Below, piece after piece: positions 13,557-21,387 of a DNA stretch of 31,490 nt (within the stretch, counting starts at the first letter, position 1; every line of letters starts with the position of its first letter). The stretch covers positions 1 to 31,490 of the IMG/VR virus record IMGVR_UViG_3300032275_000249. One strand, written 5' to 3'. This stretch comes from a virus. The notes below the pieces were generated by a model. That model did not search any database. It was given only the letters and a program-made list of their open reading frames with translations, and was not told the origin of the DNA. The position numbers were made by a program, and so were the translations under genes.

Positions 13557-14006
13557 GTGGCTAAGTCCGGGCCCAAACCAAAGCTGCTGAACCCGGCGAT
13601 CCTTGCTCGCTTGTGTGAGGCCATTCGCACTGGCGCCACGATTGAACTGGCTTGCAAGTACGCTGGAATCAACCCGACCGTCTACTATGACGCCGTGAAC
13701 AAGGGCAAGTCTGGCGATCCGGAATGGCAGGGCGTGATCGCGGAGATCACCGACGCTGAAGGCGCCGGCGCTGTGGAGATGCTCACCACAGTGACCAACG
13801 CCGCGCGGAATGGCACGTGGCCGGCTGCGGCGTGGATGCTCGAGCGCCGGTATCCAATGATGTATGGCCGCTCGGAGTCTCGGTTCATCCAACAGGCTGA
13901 ACCCGTGGAGCCCTACCAGACCCGTGAGGAGCTGATCAAGGCGCTGGCTTCCATTCCGGCGGACGTGCTCTCCGATGCACTGGCCGCACGGAAGCAGCCC
14001 GCGTGA
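13557..14006 (+). CDS. terS: Terminase small subunit
   Basis: The 149-aa product begins with a basic tail and a helix-turn-helix (LCEAIRTGATIELACKYAGINPTVYY, residues about 19-44) as in phage small terminases, followed by a helical oligomerisation region with WMLERRYPMMYGR. The GTG at 13557 is preceded by AAAAGGA. TerS recognises phage DNA and recruits the large subunit for packaging. It directly precedes terL, overlapping it by 4 bases (GTGA). Confidence 0.85.
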   Translation: MAKSGPKPKLLNPAILARLCEAIRTGATIELACKYAGINPTVYYDAVNKGKSGDPEWQGVIAEITDAEGAGAVEMLTTVTNAARNGTWPAAAWMLERRYPMMYGRSESRFIQQAEPVEPYQTREELIKALASIPADVLSDALAARKQPA

Positions 14007-15331
14007 TCGTTGACCTCGCCAGAATCGGTGCCACGCTCACACACCGCCGGCTCCAGCTGTTCCAACCCAGTCCGGCGCTCGCGGGCTTCATGGCCAGTGA
14101 GGACAAGCGGATACTTGTCCGAGCCGCCAACCGCGTTGGCAAGACGAAGCACGCCGCCGCAAAACTCGCGGGGCTCATGCTGGCCACCGGCCACCGCAGG
14201 TATCGGGCCGTCGCCGTCAACTACACTCAAAGTATCGCCGTGGTCGGTCAGTACCTGCGGGACTTCTTGCCACAAGCCGCGCTTGCGCCAGGCTCCCGGT
14301 TCACGCTGGAGAACGGTTGGTCACATCAGCTGATCGTGCTCAACAACGGAACCACGTGCGAGATCCGGTCACAGGACCAAGCGCCTATCGCTCACGCGGG
14401 CTCGGACCTTGACGGCGTGTGGCTGGATGAGATCCCGCCGTCCGACATTCTCCAAGAGAACATCTTCCGCGTCATGGCCAAACAAGGCTGGCTCTGGCTG
14501 ACTGCCACGCCGATAGGTCGACCTGTGGAGTACCTGCGGACCGTGGCCGAAAGCGAGGACTCCGCGTGGACCCAGTACGTGGCGCCGCTCAGCCACGCAA
14601 ACTGTCCATGGTACGGCGGCGAACAGGTCGATGAGTGGCTGACCGAAGCCCGCGCCTTCCCGGACTCGTTCGAGCAACGGATCAACGGCGCTTGGGAAGG
14701 AACTACGATGAGCCGCACGTTCACCGGGTTCGACACCTCGTGTCTGATCGGGGAGGACGATCCAGCGCCGAAGCAGTGCAAGATCGGCGTAGGGCTTGAC
14801 CACGGTGAGCACGCTGGAAGTCAGGTCGCCGTCCTCGTGGCGTGGAACGCGTCCGGTATCTGGGTGCTGGATGAGGCCGTGAGCAAGAGCGCAACGACAC
14901 CGGCTCAGGACGCCGTGGCGATCCGGGAGATGCTGAACGCCAACGGCCTTGACGTACACCAAGTGGACGTGTGGATCGGGGACGTGAACAGCGCCGGGAA
15001 AATGGGCGCCGGGTACAAGGTGAACGAGATCCTCGGGCTGGCGCTTGCTCGTGAGGCCGGGCACCATCGCCAGGGCTTCAAGATCGTGACGCCGCAGAAG
15101 GGCGCCGGCTCGGTGGACATTGGAGAAAAGCTTTTGAACGCCGGGTTCCTACGCCGTCAGGTCCGAGTTCATCCGCAGTGCGTTCAGGTGATCAAAGGCT
15201 TGAAGCACAGCAAGGGGCTAAAGACGGACGAACCTCTGAAGCACGCGCTGGACGCCTTGCGTTACATCGTGCTGGAGCCGTTACAGGCCATGAACACCAA
15301 CCGCGCCGCTCCCCGTCGCTATCAACTCTGA
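14003..15331 (+). CDS. terL: Terminase large subunit
   Basis: The 442-aa protein has the two terminase domains. The ATPase part has Walker A AANRVGKT (41-48), Walker B VWLDE (139-143) and the coupling motif LTATP (166-170). The RNase H-like nuclease part has acidic residues in GVGLDHGE (Asp266), WIGDVNS (Asp327) and KHALDALRY (Asp417). It cuts and pumps DNA into the prohead through the portal encoded next. The GTG start overlaps the TerS stop. The packaging mode (cos or headful) cannot be read from this; a circular contig fits headful or cos-ligated genomes. Confidence 0.95.
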   Translation: MIVDLARIGATLTHRRLQLFQPSPALAGFMASEDKRILVRAANRVGKTKHAAAKLAGLMLATGHRRYRAVAVNYTQSIAVVGQYLRDFLPQAALAPGSRFTLENGWSHQLIVLNNGTTCEIRSQDQAPIAHAGSDLDGVWLDEIPPSDILQENIFRVMAKQGWLWLTATPIGRPVEYLRTVAESEDSAWTQYVAPLSHANCPWYGGEQVDEWLTEARAFPDSFEQRINGAWEGTTMSRTFTGFDTSCLIGEDDPAPKQCKIGVGLDHGEHAGSQVAVLVAWNASGIWVLDEAVSKSATTPAQDAVAIREMLNANGLDVHQVDVWIGDVNSAGKMGAGYKVNEILGLALAREAGHHRQGFKIVTPQKGAGSVDIGEKLLNAGFLRRQVRVHPQCVQVIKGLKHSKGLKTDEPLKHALDALRYIVLEPLQAMNTNRAAPRRYQL

Positions 15332-15340
15332 GGCCGTACC

Positions 15341-16765
15341 ATGCTGATCCCTGACAACGAAGTTGACGCCGCCCGCTGGCAGTACACCAGAATGTGCCGG
15401 AACATTTTGGGCGGCACGTGGGAGCTTGAGATCCTGACCCGGATGAAAGAGCAGTACGGCTTGAACAACGTGAACAACATGGGCCGCCCATCTATGTCGG
15501 TCAATCTGTACGCCAACACAGTGGACCAAGTGGCGATCATCTACACGTCGCCGGGCGTTGTGACCAACGAGCTCCTCACCGACCAGACCGCCGCGATCTG
15601 GACTGACGTTATGGAGGGCTGTCACCTGTGGGCAATGTGCCAGGAGATGAACCGGAAGGTGGTTGGGCTGCGGGAAAGTTTCTACCACATCGTACCCACG
15701 AGCTCGGGACTCCAGCTTCAGATCGTGACGCCGGATGAGATCGTGGTCCTCGCTACCACTGGCGACGCGTCAACGCCCACGGCCTTGAAACGCGCAATCA
15801 CCATCGCCACCACGGATGAGCATGGCCGCGCGGTCCACCGGGACTGTTGGGAGATCTGGGACGTGAGCGATCCAGCCGCGCCGCGCCATGTTGTGATCGA
15901 CGGCGCCGGCCTTGACGTAACGCTTCAGTGCTACCCCGATCACACTGGCGAGTACGTCTACACCGATGAGAACGGCCCGTTCCTTCCGTGGGAGTTGTAC
16001 CGTGGCCGCTACACCGGAGAGACGTTTGACCCGTACTGGGGCTCGGAGCTCGTTCACGGGACGCTGGACATAGCGATCCACTGGACCATGTGGGGCGTGT
16101 GTCTGCGGAACAACTCGTGGCCCGTGTCGTGGCTCATGGATGCGGACGTTCCCGGTATGTCCGCCGTTGACAACGTGAACGGCTTCACGAGCTCACCGCC
16201 GGACTCCATCGAACTCAGCCCAAACAGTATCCTCCGGTTCAAGTCCGAGGGCCAGCCGGGTGTTGGCAAAGTGGGCCAGCTTCAGGCCGCAGACGCCAAG
16301 AGCATGGCAGACGCAATTCTCATGAAGCAAGCCACGATCTTGAACAACGTAGGCATCCACCCCGACGATCTCAGCCAGTCTGGCCAGCCTCAGTCTGGCG
16401 TGGCGATCCAGCTGAAGCGGAGCTACCAGAGGAAGGTGGCGCTTGGCTACGTTCCCATGTTTCAAGCTGCGGACCAGCGGCTGTTCGCAAAAATGGCGCG
16501 CACGTGGAACATCTTCTATGGCGCCGGAGTCAAGCTTCCGGTGGACGGCTGGAAGATTGAGTACAGCCTACCCGAGACTTCCACCGATGAGTTCTTGGCC
16601 GACCTCAAGCGGGATGAAGCCTTGATTGAGCTTGGACTGAAGTCCACGGTGGACCTCGCCATGAAGCTGTACAACCTTGACGAAGCCGCGGCTATTGCCA
16701 AGCTCCAGAGCGTGCGCCAGATGAACACGCTGTTCCCATTCACTCCCCCAACCGTCAAACTCTAA
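15341..16765 (+). CDS. Portal protein
   Basis: The 474-aa protein lies between terL and a coiled-coil scaffold-like protein, where portals are found. The sequence has the mixed wing/stem/clip pattern: an early tryptophan-rich region, a beta-rich middle (residues about 120-240), a long helical stem (ADAKSMADAILMKQATIL to QPQSGVAIQLKRSYQRKVALGYV) and a C-terminal helical region. The conserved Q-x-S-G-x-A-I/L-type stretch in the stem is seen in portal families. Twelve copies would form the head vertex ring through which DNA passes. Assigned from position and pattern. Confidence 0.8.
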   Translation: MLIPDNEVDAARWQYTRMCRNILGGTWELEILTRMKEQYGLNNVNNMGRPSMSVNLYANTVDQVAIIYTSPGVVTNELLTDQTAAIWTDVMEGCHLWAMCQEMNRKVVGLRESFYHIVPTSSGLQLQIVTPDEIVVLATTGDASTPTALKRAITIATTDEHGRAVHRDCWEIWDVSDPAAPRHVVIDGAGLDVTLQCYPDHTGEYVYTDENGPFLPWELYRGRYTGETFDPYWGSELVHGTLDIAIHWTMWGVCLRNNSWPVSWLMDADVPGMSAVDNVNGFTSSPPDSIELSPNSILRFKSEGQPGVGKVGQLQAADAKSMADAILMKQATILNNVGIHPDDLSQSGQPQSGVAIQLKRSYQRKVALGYVPMFQAADQRLFAKMARTWNIFYGAGVKLPVDGWKIEYSLPETSTDEFLADLKRDEALIELGLKSTVDLAMKLYNLDEAAAIAKLQSVRQMNTLFPFTPPTVKL

Positions 16766-16776
16766 GGAAGAACAAC

Positions 16777-17382
16777 ATGGCCGACGATCTGAACAACGCT
16801 GAAGAACGAATCCAAGCTCTGATCCGCGAGCGAAACGCCGCCCGCTCGGACCTTCAGGAAGCACGCGCCGAGATCGCGTCACTCACCGAATCAGGCACGG
16901 CAACCAAAGGCGCGACTGAAGCCGCGGTGAACGCCGCTCGCGCTGAGATGCAAAGCAAGATCACCGAGCTCGAGGGACAAGTTCGAAGAAGTGCAAACCG
17001 CGCCCTGCTCCTCGAGGACAAGATCCCCGCGGACGGAATGGACGATCTGTTGGAGTACCTGGACTACCAGTACGGACGGATCAGCGTGGACGACGGCGCC
17101 CAGAAACCCGAGTTCAGCGACTGGTACAAAGAAGCCCGCAAGACCAACAAGGTTCTGCGCGCCGCCATGAAGCCAAGCGTGGCCGCTGGCGCGCTCGAGG
17201 ACTCCACCGAGGTGAAGCCGGAACCCAAGGCCGCGCCTAAGCCTGTGGCTAAACAGAACGTGGTTCAGCCGAAGCCCGGGGAGACCGGACGGGAAGTAGT
17301 GCTGTCCAAGGTGAAAATGGGAACGCCAGAATGGCAGTCCGCTAAAGACCGGCTGGCAAAGTCCGCGTTCTCGCGTAGTTGA
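16777..17382 (+). CDS. Scaffold protein (coiled coil)
   Basis: The 201-aa product starts with a heptad-rich coiled coil (residues 5-75, rich in E, R, A and L), then an acidic middle, a P/K/A-rich linker (about 145-170) and a basic C-terminal tail. This is the usual plan of prohead scaffolds, which bind the capsid protein through the basic end and leave or are cleaved during maturation. It lies between portal and capsid genes. No protease gene is seen, so scaffold may exit intact or use host proteases. AAGGAAG precedes the ATG. Confidence 0.75.
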   Translation: MADDLNNAEERIQALIRERNAARSDLQEARAEIASLTESGTATKGATEAAVNAARAEMQSKITELEGQVRRSANRALLLEDKIPADGMDDLLEYLDYQYGRISVDDGAQKPEFSDWYKEARKTNKVLRAAMKPSVAAGALEDSTEVKPEPKAAPKPVAKQNVVQPKPGETGREVVLSKVKMGTPEWQSAKDRLAKSAFSRS

Positions 17383-17406
17383 CAATCCGCCGAGTGGTGG
17401 TAGTCT
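17379..17406 (+). promoter_or_regulatory. Strong promoter candidate for the capsid gene
   Basis: TTGACA (17379-17384, perfect -35) overlaps the scaffold stop. After 16 bases comes TAGTCT (17401-17406), which matches the TAG-type -10 common in GC-rich bacteria. Transcription would start about 100 bp before the capsid start and give a leader with the CACGTG repeats. Confidence 0.6.
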
Positions 17407-17507
17407 AAAGAAGAGCGGTCGCCCACGTGACGGGTATCCCACAGCGGTGGCCCACGTGACGGGCGGGAGAAGTCAATCCAACCTTCTACCCGTCAATGGA
17501 GGCCACC
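17383..17507 (+). promoter_or_regulatory. Capsid leader region
   Basis: This 125-bp gap holds the -10 of the promoter at 17379-17406, the two 21-bp repeats at 17414-17463 and the capsid ribosome site TGGAGG at 17497-17502. No short gene was found in it. Confidence 0.6.
17414..17463 (+). repeat. Two 21-bp direct repeats in capsid leader
   Basis: The sequence 17414-17434 is repeated at 17443-17463 with one mismatch (period 29 bp). Each contains GCCCACGTGACGGG, including the palindrome CACGTG and a small GCCC/GGGC stem. They lie between the promoter and the capsid ribosome site and may be regulator sites or RNA elements. A partial CCCGTCA occurs again just before the start. Confidence 0.75.
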
Positions 17508-18431
17508 ATGGCCGCAGATACCTACGCCTCACTCAATTCTGATCTTGGTCTTGCCGCCTACCTCAACATGGCGTTCATCGAACTCCTCCACGAAACCAAA
17601 GACCTGAAGGAAGTAGCTCAGTTTTTCCCGTTTACCGGCGGCGCTGGTTCGGCTGCTATGAAGCTTCGCCAGATCCAGCCCGTGGACGCGTTCACGGCTC
17701 CCGGTGAGGACACCGCTCCGAGCATTACCAACTTTACCACGGCCAACAAGACCTTGACCGTAGCCAAGGCCAACCTGTACCGCTCGGTAACTGACCTCGC
17801 GTTCATCACCGGTGAGATGGAGGCTCAGCAGCTTGTGTCCTCGTTCGCCAAGAGCTTGGTGTACTACCGTTCTTCGCTCATCGCCGCTCTTGGTGCGGGC
17901 TTCACGGCCAACACCGCAGTGGGTACCACCGGCGTGGCGCTGACCGTGGACACCGTGTACGCCGCTATGTTCGCGCTCCGTAAAGCGCTTGTGGTTGGCG
18001 ATCTGGACTTCGTGTCTCACCAGACCGCGATCACCCAGTTCCAGGCGTCCCTCCGTGGCGAGACTGCTACCCCGTTCCAGATCGCACCCGCGACCCAGAG
18101 CGCGCTCAGCACCGCCGACACCGGGAACGTGTTGTTCAACTGGATGGGGATCAACTTCCGCAGCCACGCGTCCGTCCCCAAAACCAACATGAACGCGGAC
18201 TACTCCGGCTTCATGGTGGGCAAGGGCGCTATCGCCTTCACCGAAGCGCCGGTCTCCGGGTTCGTTCGCCAGTACGCGTTCAATCCTCAGACCTTGGCCG
18301 GCGAAGAAGCGATCATCTGTCAAGACCTCAGCACCGAGGCCAAGGGTAGCCGCTCGTGGATCTGCCACTACTACCCCGGCGTCACCGAGCTCGAGGACGC
18401 CCGCGGCGTTCAAGTAGTCTCGTCCGTCTGA
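17508..18431 (+). CDS. Major capsid protein
   Basis: ATG 17508 is preceded by TGGAGG at 17497-17502 at good spacing; an ATG 12 bases earlier overlaps that site and is rejected. The 307-aa product follows portal and scaffold and is the most expected HK97-fold subunit. It has an N-terminal helix (LAAYLNMAFIELLHETKDLKEVAQFF), a beta-rich region at about 60-110, a spine-like helix (MEAQQLVSSFAKSLVYYRSSLIAAL), and a C-terminal A-domain-like segment. The C-terminus is beta-rich with a YYPGVTELEDARGVQVV end typical of capsid subunits. Family similarity is by pattern and position. Confidence 0.85.
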   Translation: MAADTYASLNSDLGLAAYLNMAFIELLHETKDLKEVAQFFPFTGGAGSAAMKLRQIQPVDAFTAPGEDTAPSITNFTTANKTLTVAKANLYRSVTDLAFITGEMEAQQLVSSFAKSLVYYRSSLIAALGAGFTANTAVGTTGVALTVDTVYAAMFALRKALVVGDLDFVSHQTAITQFQASLRGETATPFQIAPATQSALSTADTGNVLFNWMGINFRSHASVPKTNMNADYSGFMVGKGAIAFTEAPVSGFVRQYAFNPQTLAGEEAIICQDLSTEAKGSRSWICHYYPGVTELEDARGVQVVSSV

Positions 18432-18444
18432 TAGTTCAATCACC

Positions 18445-18469
18445 GGGCGCCCCAGTTGTCGGGGCGCCC
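18445..18469 (+). terminator. GC-rich hairpin after capsid gene
   Basis: GGGCGCCCC, loop AGTTGTC and GGGGCGCCC form a perfect 9-bp stem 13 bp after the capsid stop. There is no T-run, so it may act as a partial terminator or RNA-stabilising structure that keeps capsid mRNA high relative to downstream genes. Confidence 0.6.
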
Positions 18470-18482
18470 ACTTCCGGAGCTC

Positions 18483-19175
18483 ATGGATCTAACCGCCAAA
18501 TCATTCTCCCCAGAACGCGTTCGTACCTCAAAAGAGGCGCGGGATTATCTCCCTGTCGAATGGCTGAACAACGTCCACGAGCTGATCCACAAGCCGCTGG
18601 ACTGGGAAGTGAAAGACGGGCGGTGGCTCCCGGTTCTCTCTCCGATCTTTTTCATGCGTGGTCTCAACAACTACGACGACAACGGCCAGACGGACCCCGA
18701 GGCCGTCCGGCGCATCTACCGGGCCAAGGGCTGCGCGTGCATTGTTCCCGACGATGACAGGTTGGGCGAATACAAACACTACATCGCCACGGTCCCCGCC
18801 ACGAACCCGGCCTATGGCTCGGTTGGCAAATATTACCTGACGATCTTTGAGTCTCCCGAAATGGTAGCCGGACGCGTGATCTGGCGCCGCGATGAAAAAG
18901 CGTTTGACGCGTTCCGCGCCCACCTTGTGGACGTTGGGATTTGTGTCATGAACTCCACCATCGCCGAGCTTGTGATCGCGTCAAAACGCGAGGCGCTCAG
19001 CACAATGGAGCAAGTACCGTTGAACACCACGAGCAAGCAGCGCACGATCACCAAGCTCTCCGCGGACATCGCGGCTATGGAGCAGCTGCTGACCGGGCTG
19101 GCCAAACCAAAAGCCGCAAGCGTAAAACGCACCTTCCGCGTCGAACGCGATACTAACCCCCACACTCCGGACTAA
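18483..19175 (+). CDS. Hypothetical structural-region protein (230 aa)
   Basis: ATG 18483 follows CCGGAG; an upstream in-frame start runs through the hairpin. The product is mixed alpha/beta with an aromatic N-terminal half (DWEVKDGRWLPVLSPIFF), a central D/E-rich segment, and a helical basic C-terminus (residues about 165-215). It sits right after the capsid gene, where decoration or head-completion proteins are often found, but no family was recognised. Confidence 0.6.
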   Translation: MDLTAKSFSPERVRTSKEARDYLPVEWLNNVHELIHKPLDWEVKDGRWLPVLSPIFFMRGLNNYDDNGQTDPEAVRRIYRAKGCACIVPDDDRLGEYKHYIATVPATNPAYGSVGKYYLTIFESPEMVAGRVIWRRDEKAFDAFRAHLVDVGICVMNSTIAELVIASKREALSTMEQVPLNTTSKQRTITKLSADIAAMEQLLTGLAKPKAASVKRTFRVERDTNPHTPD

Positions 19176-19179
19176 CCCC

Positions 19180-19446
19180 ATGCCTTACTCTTCTGGCGAC
19201 CTCGTGACCGTTGACGGCGTTGACTACACCGTGTCTGGACCTGCGGACGCGTACACCGTTGTGGACTCGGACGGCAACGAGATGATCTTCAGCATGGCCC
19301 AGCTGGAAGCCGGGCTGGAAGAAGTAGCCGAGCCCGAGGAGCACGACGAGATGGAGATGGAGATGCCGGCCACGATGAAAGACGTGAAGCCCGCGGACCG
19401 ATCCAAAGTCAAGGCCGCGCTGGCTAAGGCGGCGTTCGGTGGCTGA
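19180..19446 (+). CDS. Small acidic protein (88 aa)
   Basis: The first 45 residues are beta-rich (SSGDLVTVDGVDYTVSG ... YTVVDSDGNEMIF), like a small SH3-type barrel. A very acidic stretch follows (EEVAEPEEHDEMEMEMPA), then a basic end. No strong ribosome site is seen before ATG 19180, which follows the previous stop by four bases. It may be a head decoration or assembly factor. Function unknown. Confidence 0.6.
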   Translation: MPYSSGDLVTVDGVDYTVSGPADAYTVVDSDGNEMIFSMAQLEAGLEEVAEPEEHDEMEMEMPATMKDVKPADRSKVKAALAKAAFGG

Positions 19447-19606
19447 GACAAAGTTTGTTGGCACGGGTTCGGGCGAGCAGCCCGGATCGCGTCAGGCCAT
19501 GGACGCGGTTACGCGTGATCTGGTCAAGGGTGGCGTCAAGCCAGCCGAAGCCGAGCGCAAGGCCCGCGAGCTCGCCAGAGACTGGGACCGGAAGAACAGC
19601 CGGTAA
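19439..19606 (+). CDS. Small basic protein (55 aa)
   Basis: A GTG at 19439 overlaps the end of the previous gene by 8 bases. The 55-codon frame runs to TAA 19604-19606. The product has a Gly/Ser N-terminus and one amphipathic helix (QAMDAVTRDLVKGGVKPAEAERKARELARDWDRK). It fills the space to the next gene's ribosome site. It could be a small structural or regulatory protein; nothing firm can be said. Confidence 0.6.
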   Translation: MAETKFVGTGSGEQPGSRQAMDAVTRDLVKGGVKPAEAERKARELARDWDRKNSR

Positions 19607-19645
19607 CAGAAGAGACTTTCAACCCCCTCCCCTTCAGAGGTTTAC

Positions 19646-20221
19646 ATGCCCGCTTCGATCAAGTCCACCACTCCTTTCCAGTTCTACCGCCGGCTTGCGT
19701 ACGCGGGCGACGGCGTAGCGATCCAGACGATCACCGCCGCGTTGACGATCACTCCGTACTACGAAGAGATGATCGCGCTGAACCCGTCCACGGCTAGCCG
19801 CGTGGTCACGCTCCCGACTGTCGCTCAGGGCGCAAAGAAGGGCCAGTGGCACTTGATCTTCAACAGCGGAAGCACCTACAGCCTGACGATCAATCGCCCC
19901 GCGGCCACCACGTTGACCACGCTGGCTCCCGGCCAGAGCTGTCACGTTGTGTTCTCGGGTACCGCTTGGACCGTTGTCCACGCGCCCGCTGGTAGCAGCT
20001 CGCTCCAAGGCGCGGCGGTGTTCAAGTCCACCGAGCAGACCGGTACGGGTTCGCCCCAGACCGTCGCCCACGGCCTTGGCAGCATTCCCGCGCTGTTCTA
20101 CGCGGTCCCCTCGAACCTGACCGGCGGCGCGTACGTGGTCTCGGCTGAAAGCGCCGACGCCACCAACGTGACGCTCACGGTCACTTTGGGCGAGAAGTTC
20201 AAGATCATCGCGTTCAAGTAA
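19646..20221 (+). CDS. Beta-rich virion protein (191 aa), possible decoration/fiber-like
   Basis: The product has almost no long helices. It shows the beta-domain pattern seen in phage fibers and decoration proteins: a region ending SCHVVFSGTAWTVVH (about residues 98-112), then a second small beta domain starting TVAHGLGSIPALFYAVP (about residues 138-154) and ending KFKIIAFK. AGAGGTTTAC precedes the ATG. It is in the head-to-tail stretch of the late operon. Role not proven. Confidence 0.65.
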   Translation: MPASIKSTTPFQFYRRLAYAGDGVAIQTITAALTITPYYEEMIALNPSTASRVVTLPTVAQGAKKGQWHLIFNSGSTYSLTINRPAATTLTTLAPGQSCHVVFSGTAWTVVHAPAGSSSLQGAAVFKSTEQTGTGSPQTVAHGLGSIPALFYAVPSNLTGGAYVVSAESADATNVTLTVTLGEKFKIIAFK

Positions 20222-20230
20222 GGAGCGCGC

Positions 20231-20983
20231 ATGTACTCCATTGACTCACAGCTTCCCTCATTCTATGAGAGGACACGGGCTCAAACCGTGTCCCTGCCTG
20301 TCTATTCGGGCGGTTCTGTCGTGTCAGTGGTGTCCGGCGTGTTCACGCTCAAGGACCAGTCCACGATTACGGTGGTCACCGGCGCCACGGTTCAGACCGG
20401 TGGAGTCCCAAGCTACACCGTGACGGCGCTGGACATTCCGTTGGCCACCTCGCTCTCAGCGTACTGGCAAGAGGAGTGGGTTCTAACCTTTGGGGACGGC
20501 CACGTGGAGACTTTCCGCCGGGACGCGTACCTGTGTCTCCGGCTGCTCCATCCCACCGTAACGGAGCCTTTGCTGATCCGCCGCGTGGCTGACCTCGCCG
20601 CGATTCGTCCGCCCACGATCTCCAGCTACCAGCCTTATTTGGACGAGGCGTGGGGGATGTGCCAACGGCGACTCCTTCAGGACGGCAAGCGGCCCTACCT
20701 AATCATGAATGACTATGCGTTGACCGACTGGCACGCGGCCATGGCGCTGGACTTGATCTTCACGGACTTGTCCACGTACAGCGGTGACGGGCGGTTCGGT
20801 GAGCGCGCCGTGGTCTACCGCGAGGAGGCCGTGGCGGCGTTTGACCGGCTCAGGCTCGAGTACGATATGACCGAGGTCAACACGCGGGCGAGCTCCGCGC
20901 CGTCCGTAGCTGCCAGGCCCTTGATTTACACCAACTACGCACCGAGCATGGCTTACCGCCCGTTCGGACCTCGGAGGATCTGA
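20231..20983 (+). CDS. Putative head-tail connector protein (250 aa)
   Basis: The 250-aa product has a beta N-terminal half (residues 18-100) and a helical C-terminal half with LLIRRVADLAAIRPP, YLDEAWGMCQRRLLQDGKRP, and long helices to REEAVAAFDRLRLEYD. Helical bundles of this kind occur in head-tail adaptor proteins. AAGGAG precedes the ATG. The connector role is inferred from position between capsid and tail tube genes. Confidence 0.6.
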   Translation: MYSIDSQLPSFYERTRAQTVSLPVYSGGSVVSVVSGVFTLKDQSTITVVTGATVQTGGVPSYTVTALDIPLATSLSAYWQEEWVLTFGDGHVETFRRDAYLCLRLLHPTVTEPLLIRRVADLAAIRPPTISSYQPYLDEAWGMCQRRLLQDGKRPYLIMNDYALTDWHAAMALDLIFTDLSTYSGDGRFGERAVVYREEAVAAFDRLRLEYDMTEVNTRASSAPSVAARPLIYTNYAPSMAYRPFGPRRI

Positions 20984-20985
20984 CC

Positions 20986-21387
20986 ATGCCCTACGTTTCT
21001 ACTGTTGTTGGCCCCACGATCTCTGTGATCAAAGGCCGCGCCACCTACCGCTGGACCATCGCAGAAACCGGCGCGGCACCCACGGACACGTTCACGCTGG
21101 CCGGCGCGCCGGCGGTTGGAACCGTGACGTTGTACCGCGCAAACCTGACCGCTGGTACCGGCGTCACGATCAACCCGCGTCTGGGTCGCACGCTGGCTTT
21201 CACGACCACGACCAACGATGTGATCGGGGTGAGCGCAACCACGGCGGCGCTGATCAACGACGGGACCAACCTCAAGTATAGCGGACTCACCGCCGGTAAA
21301 ATCTACGGACGTTCGCTCCCCTCCAACGCCGCAGCCGATCACGCGGTCTCGACCGAGATTGTGGTGGTCGAAGGGATGGACGTATGA
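20986..21387 (+). CDS. Beta-rich structural protein (133 aa)
   Basis: Almost entirely short beta strands with threonine/alanine/glycine-rich turns (VGPTISVIKGRATYRW, TVTLYRANLTAGTGVTI). There is no helix long enough for a coiled coil and no membrane segment. GAGGATC precedes the ATG. The last codons overlap the next gene's ATGA. Such proteins are common decoration or fiber-associated parts in phages; the specific role is unknown. Confidence 0.6.
   Translation: MPYVSTVVGPTISVIKGRATYRWTIAETGAAPTDTFTLAGAPAVGTVTLYRANLTAGTGVTINPRLGRTLAFTTTTNDVIGVSATTAALINDGTNLKYSGLTAGKIYGRSLPSNAAADHAVSTEIVVVEGMDV

Noticed and set aside
13514-13564. 16-codon GTG frame with an A7 run before terS, considered as a leader or frameshift into TerS
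   Set aside because: TerS has its own GTG with an AAAAGGA site; a +1 shift would be needed and nothing else supports it.
17529-18443. Minus-strand ORF (304 codons) opposite the capsid gene
   Set aside because: Codon pattern and context favour the capsid gene; the antisense frame has no ribosome site and runs into the hairpin.
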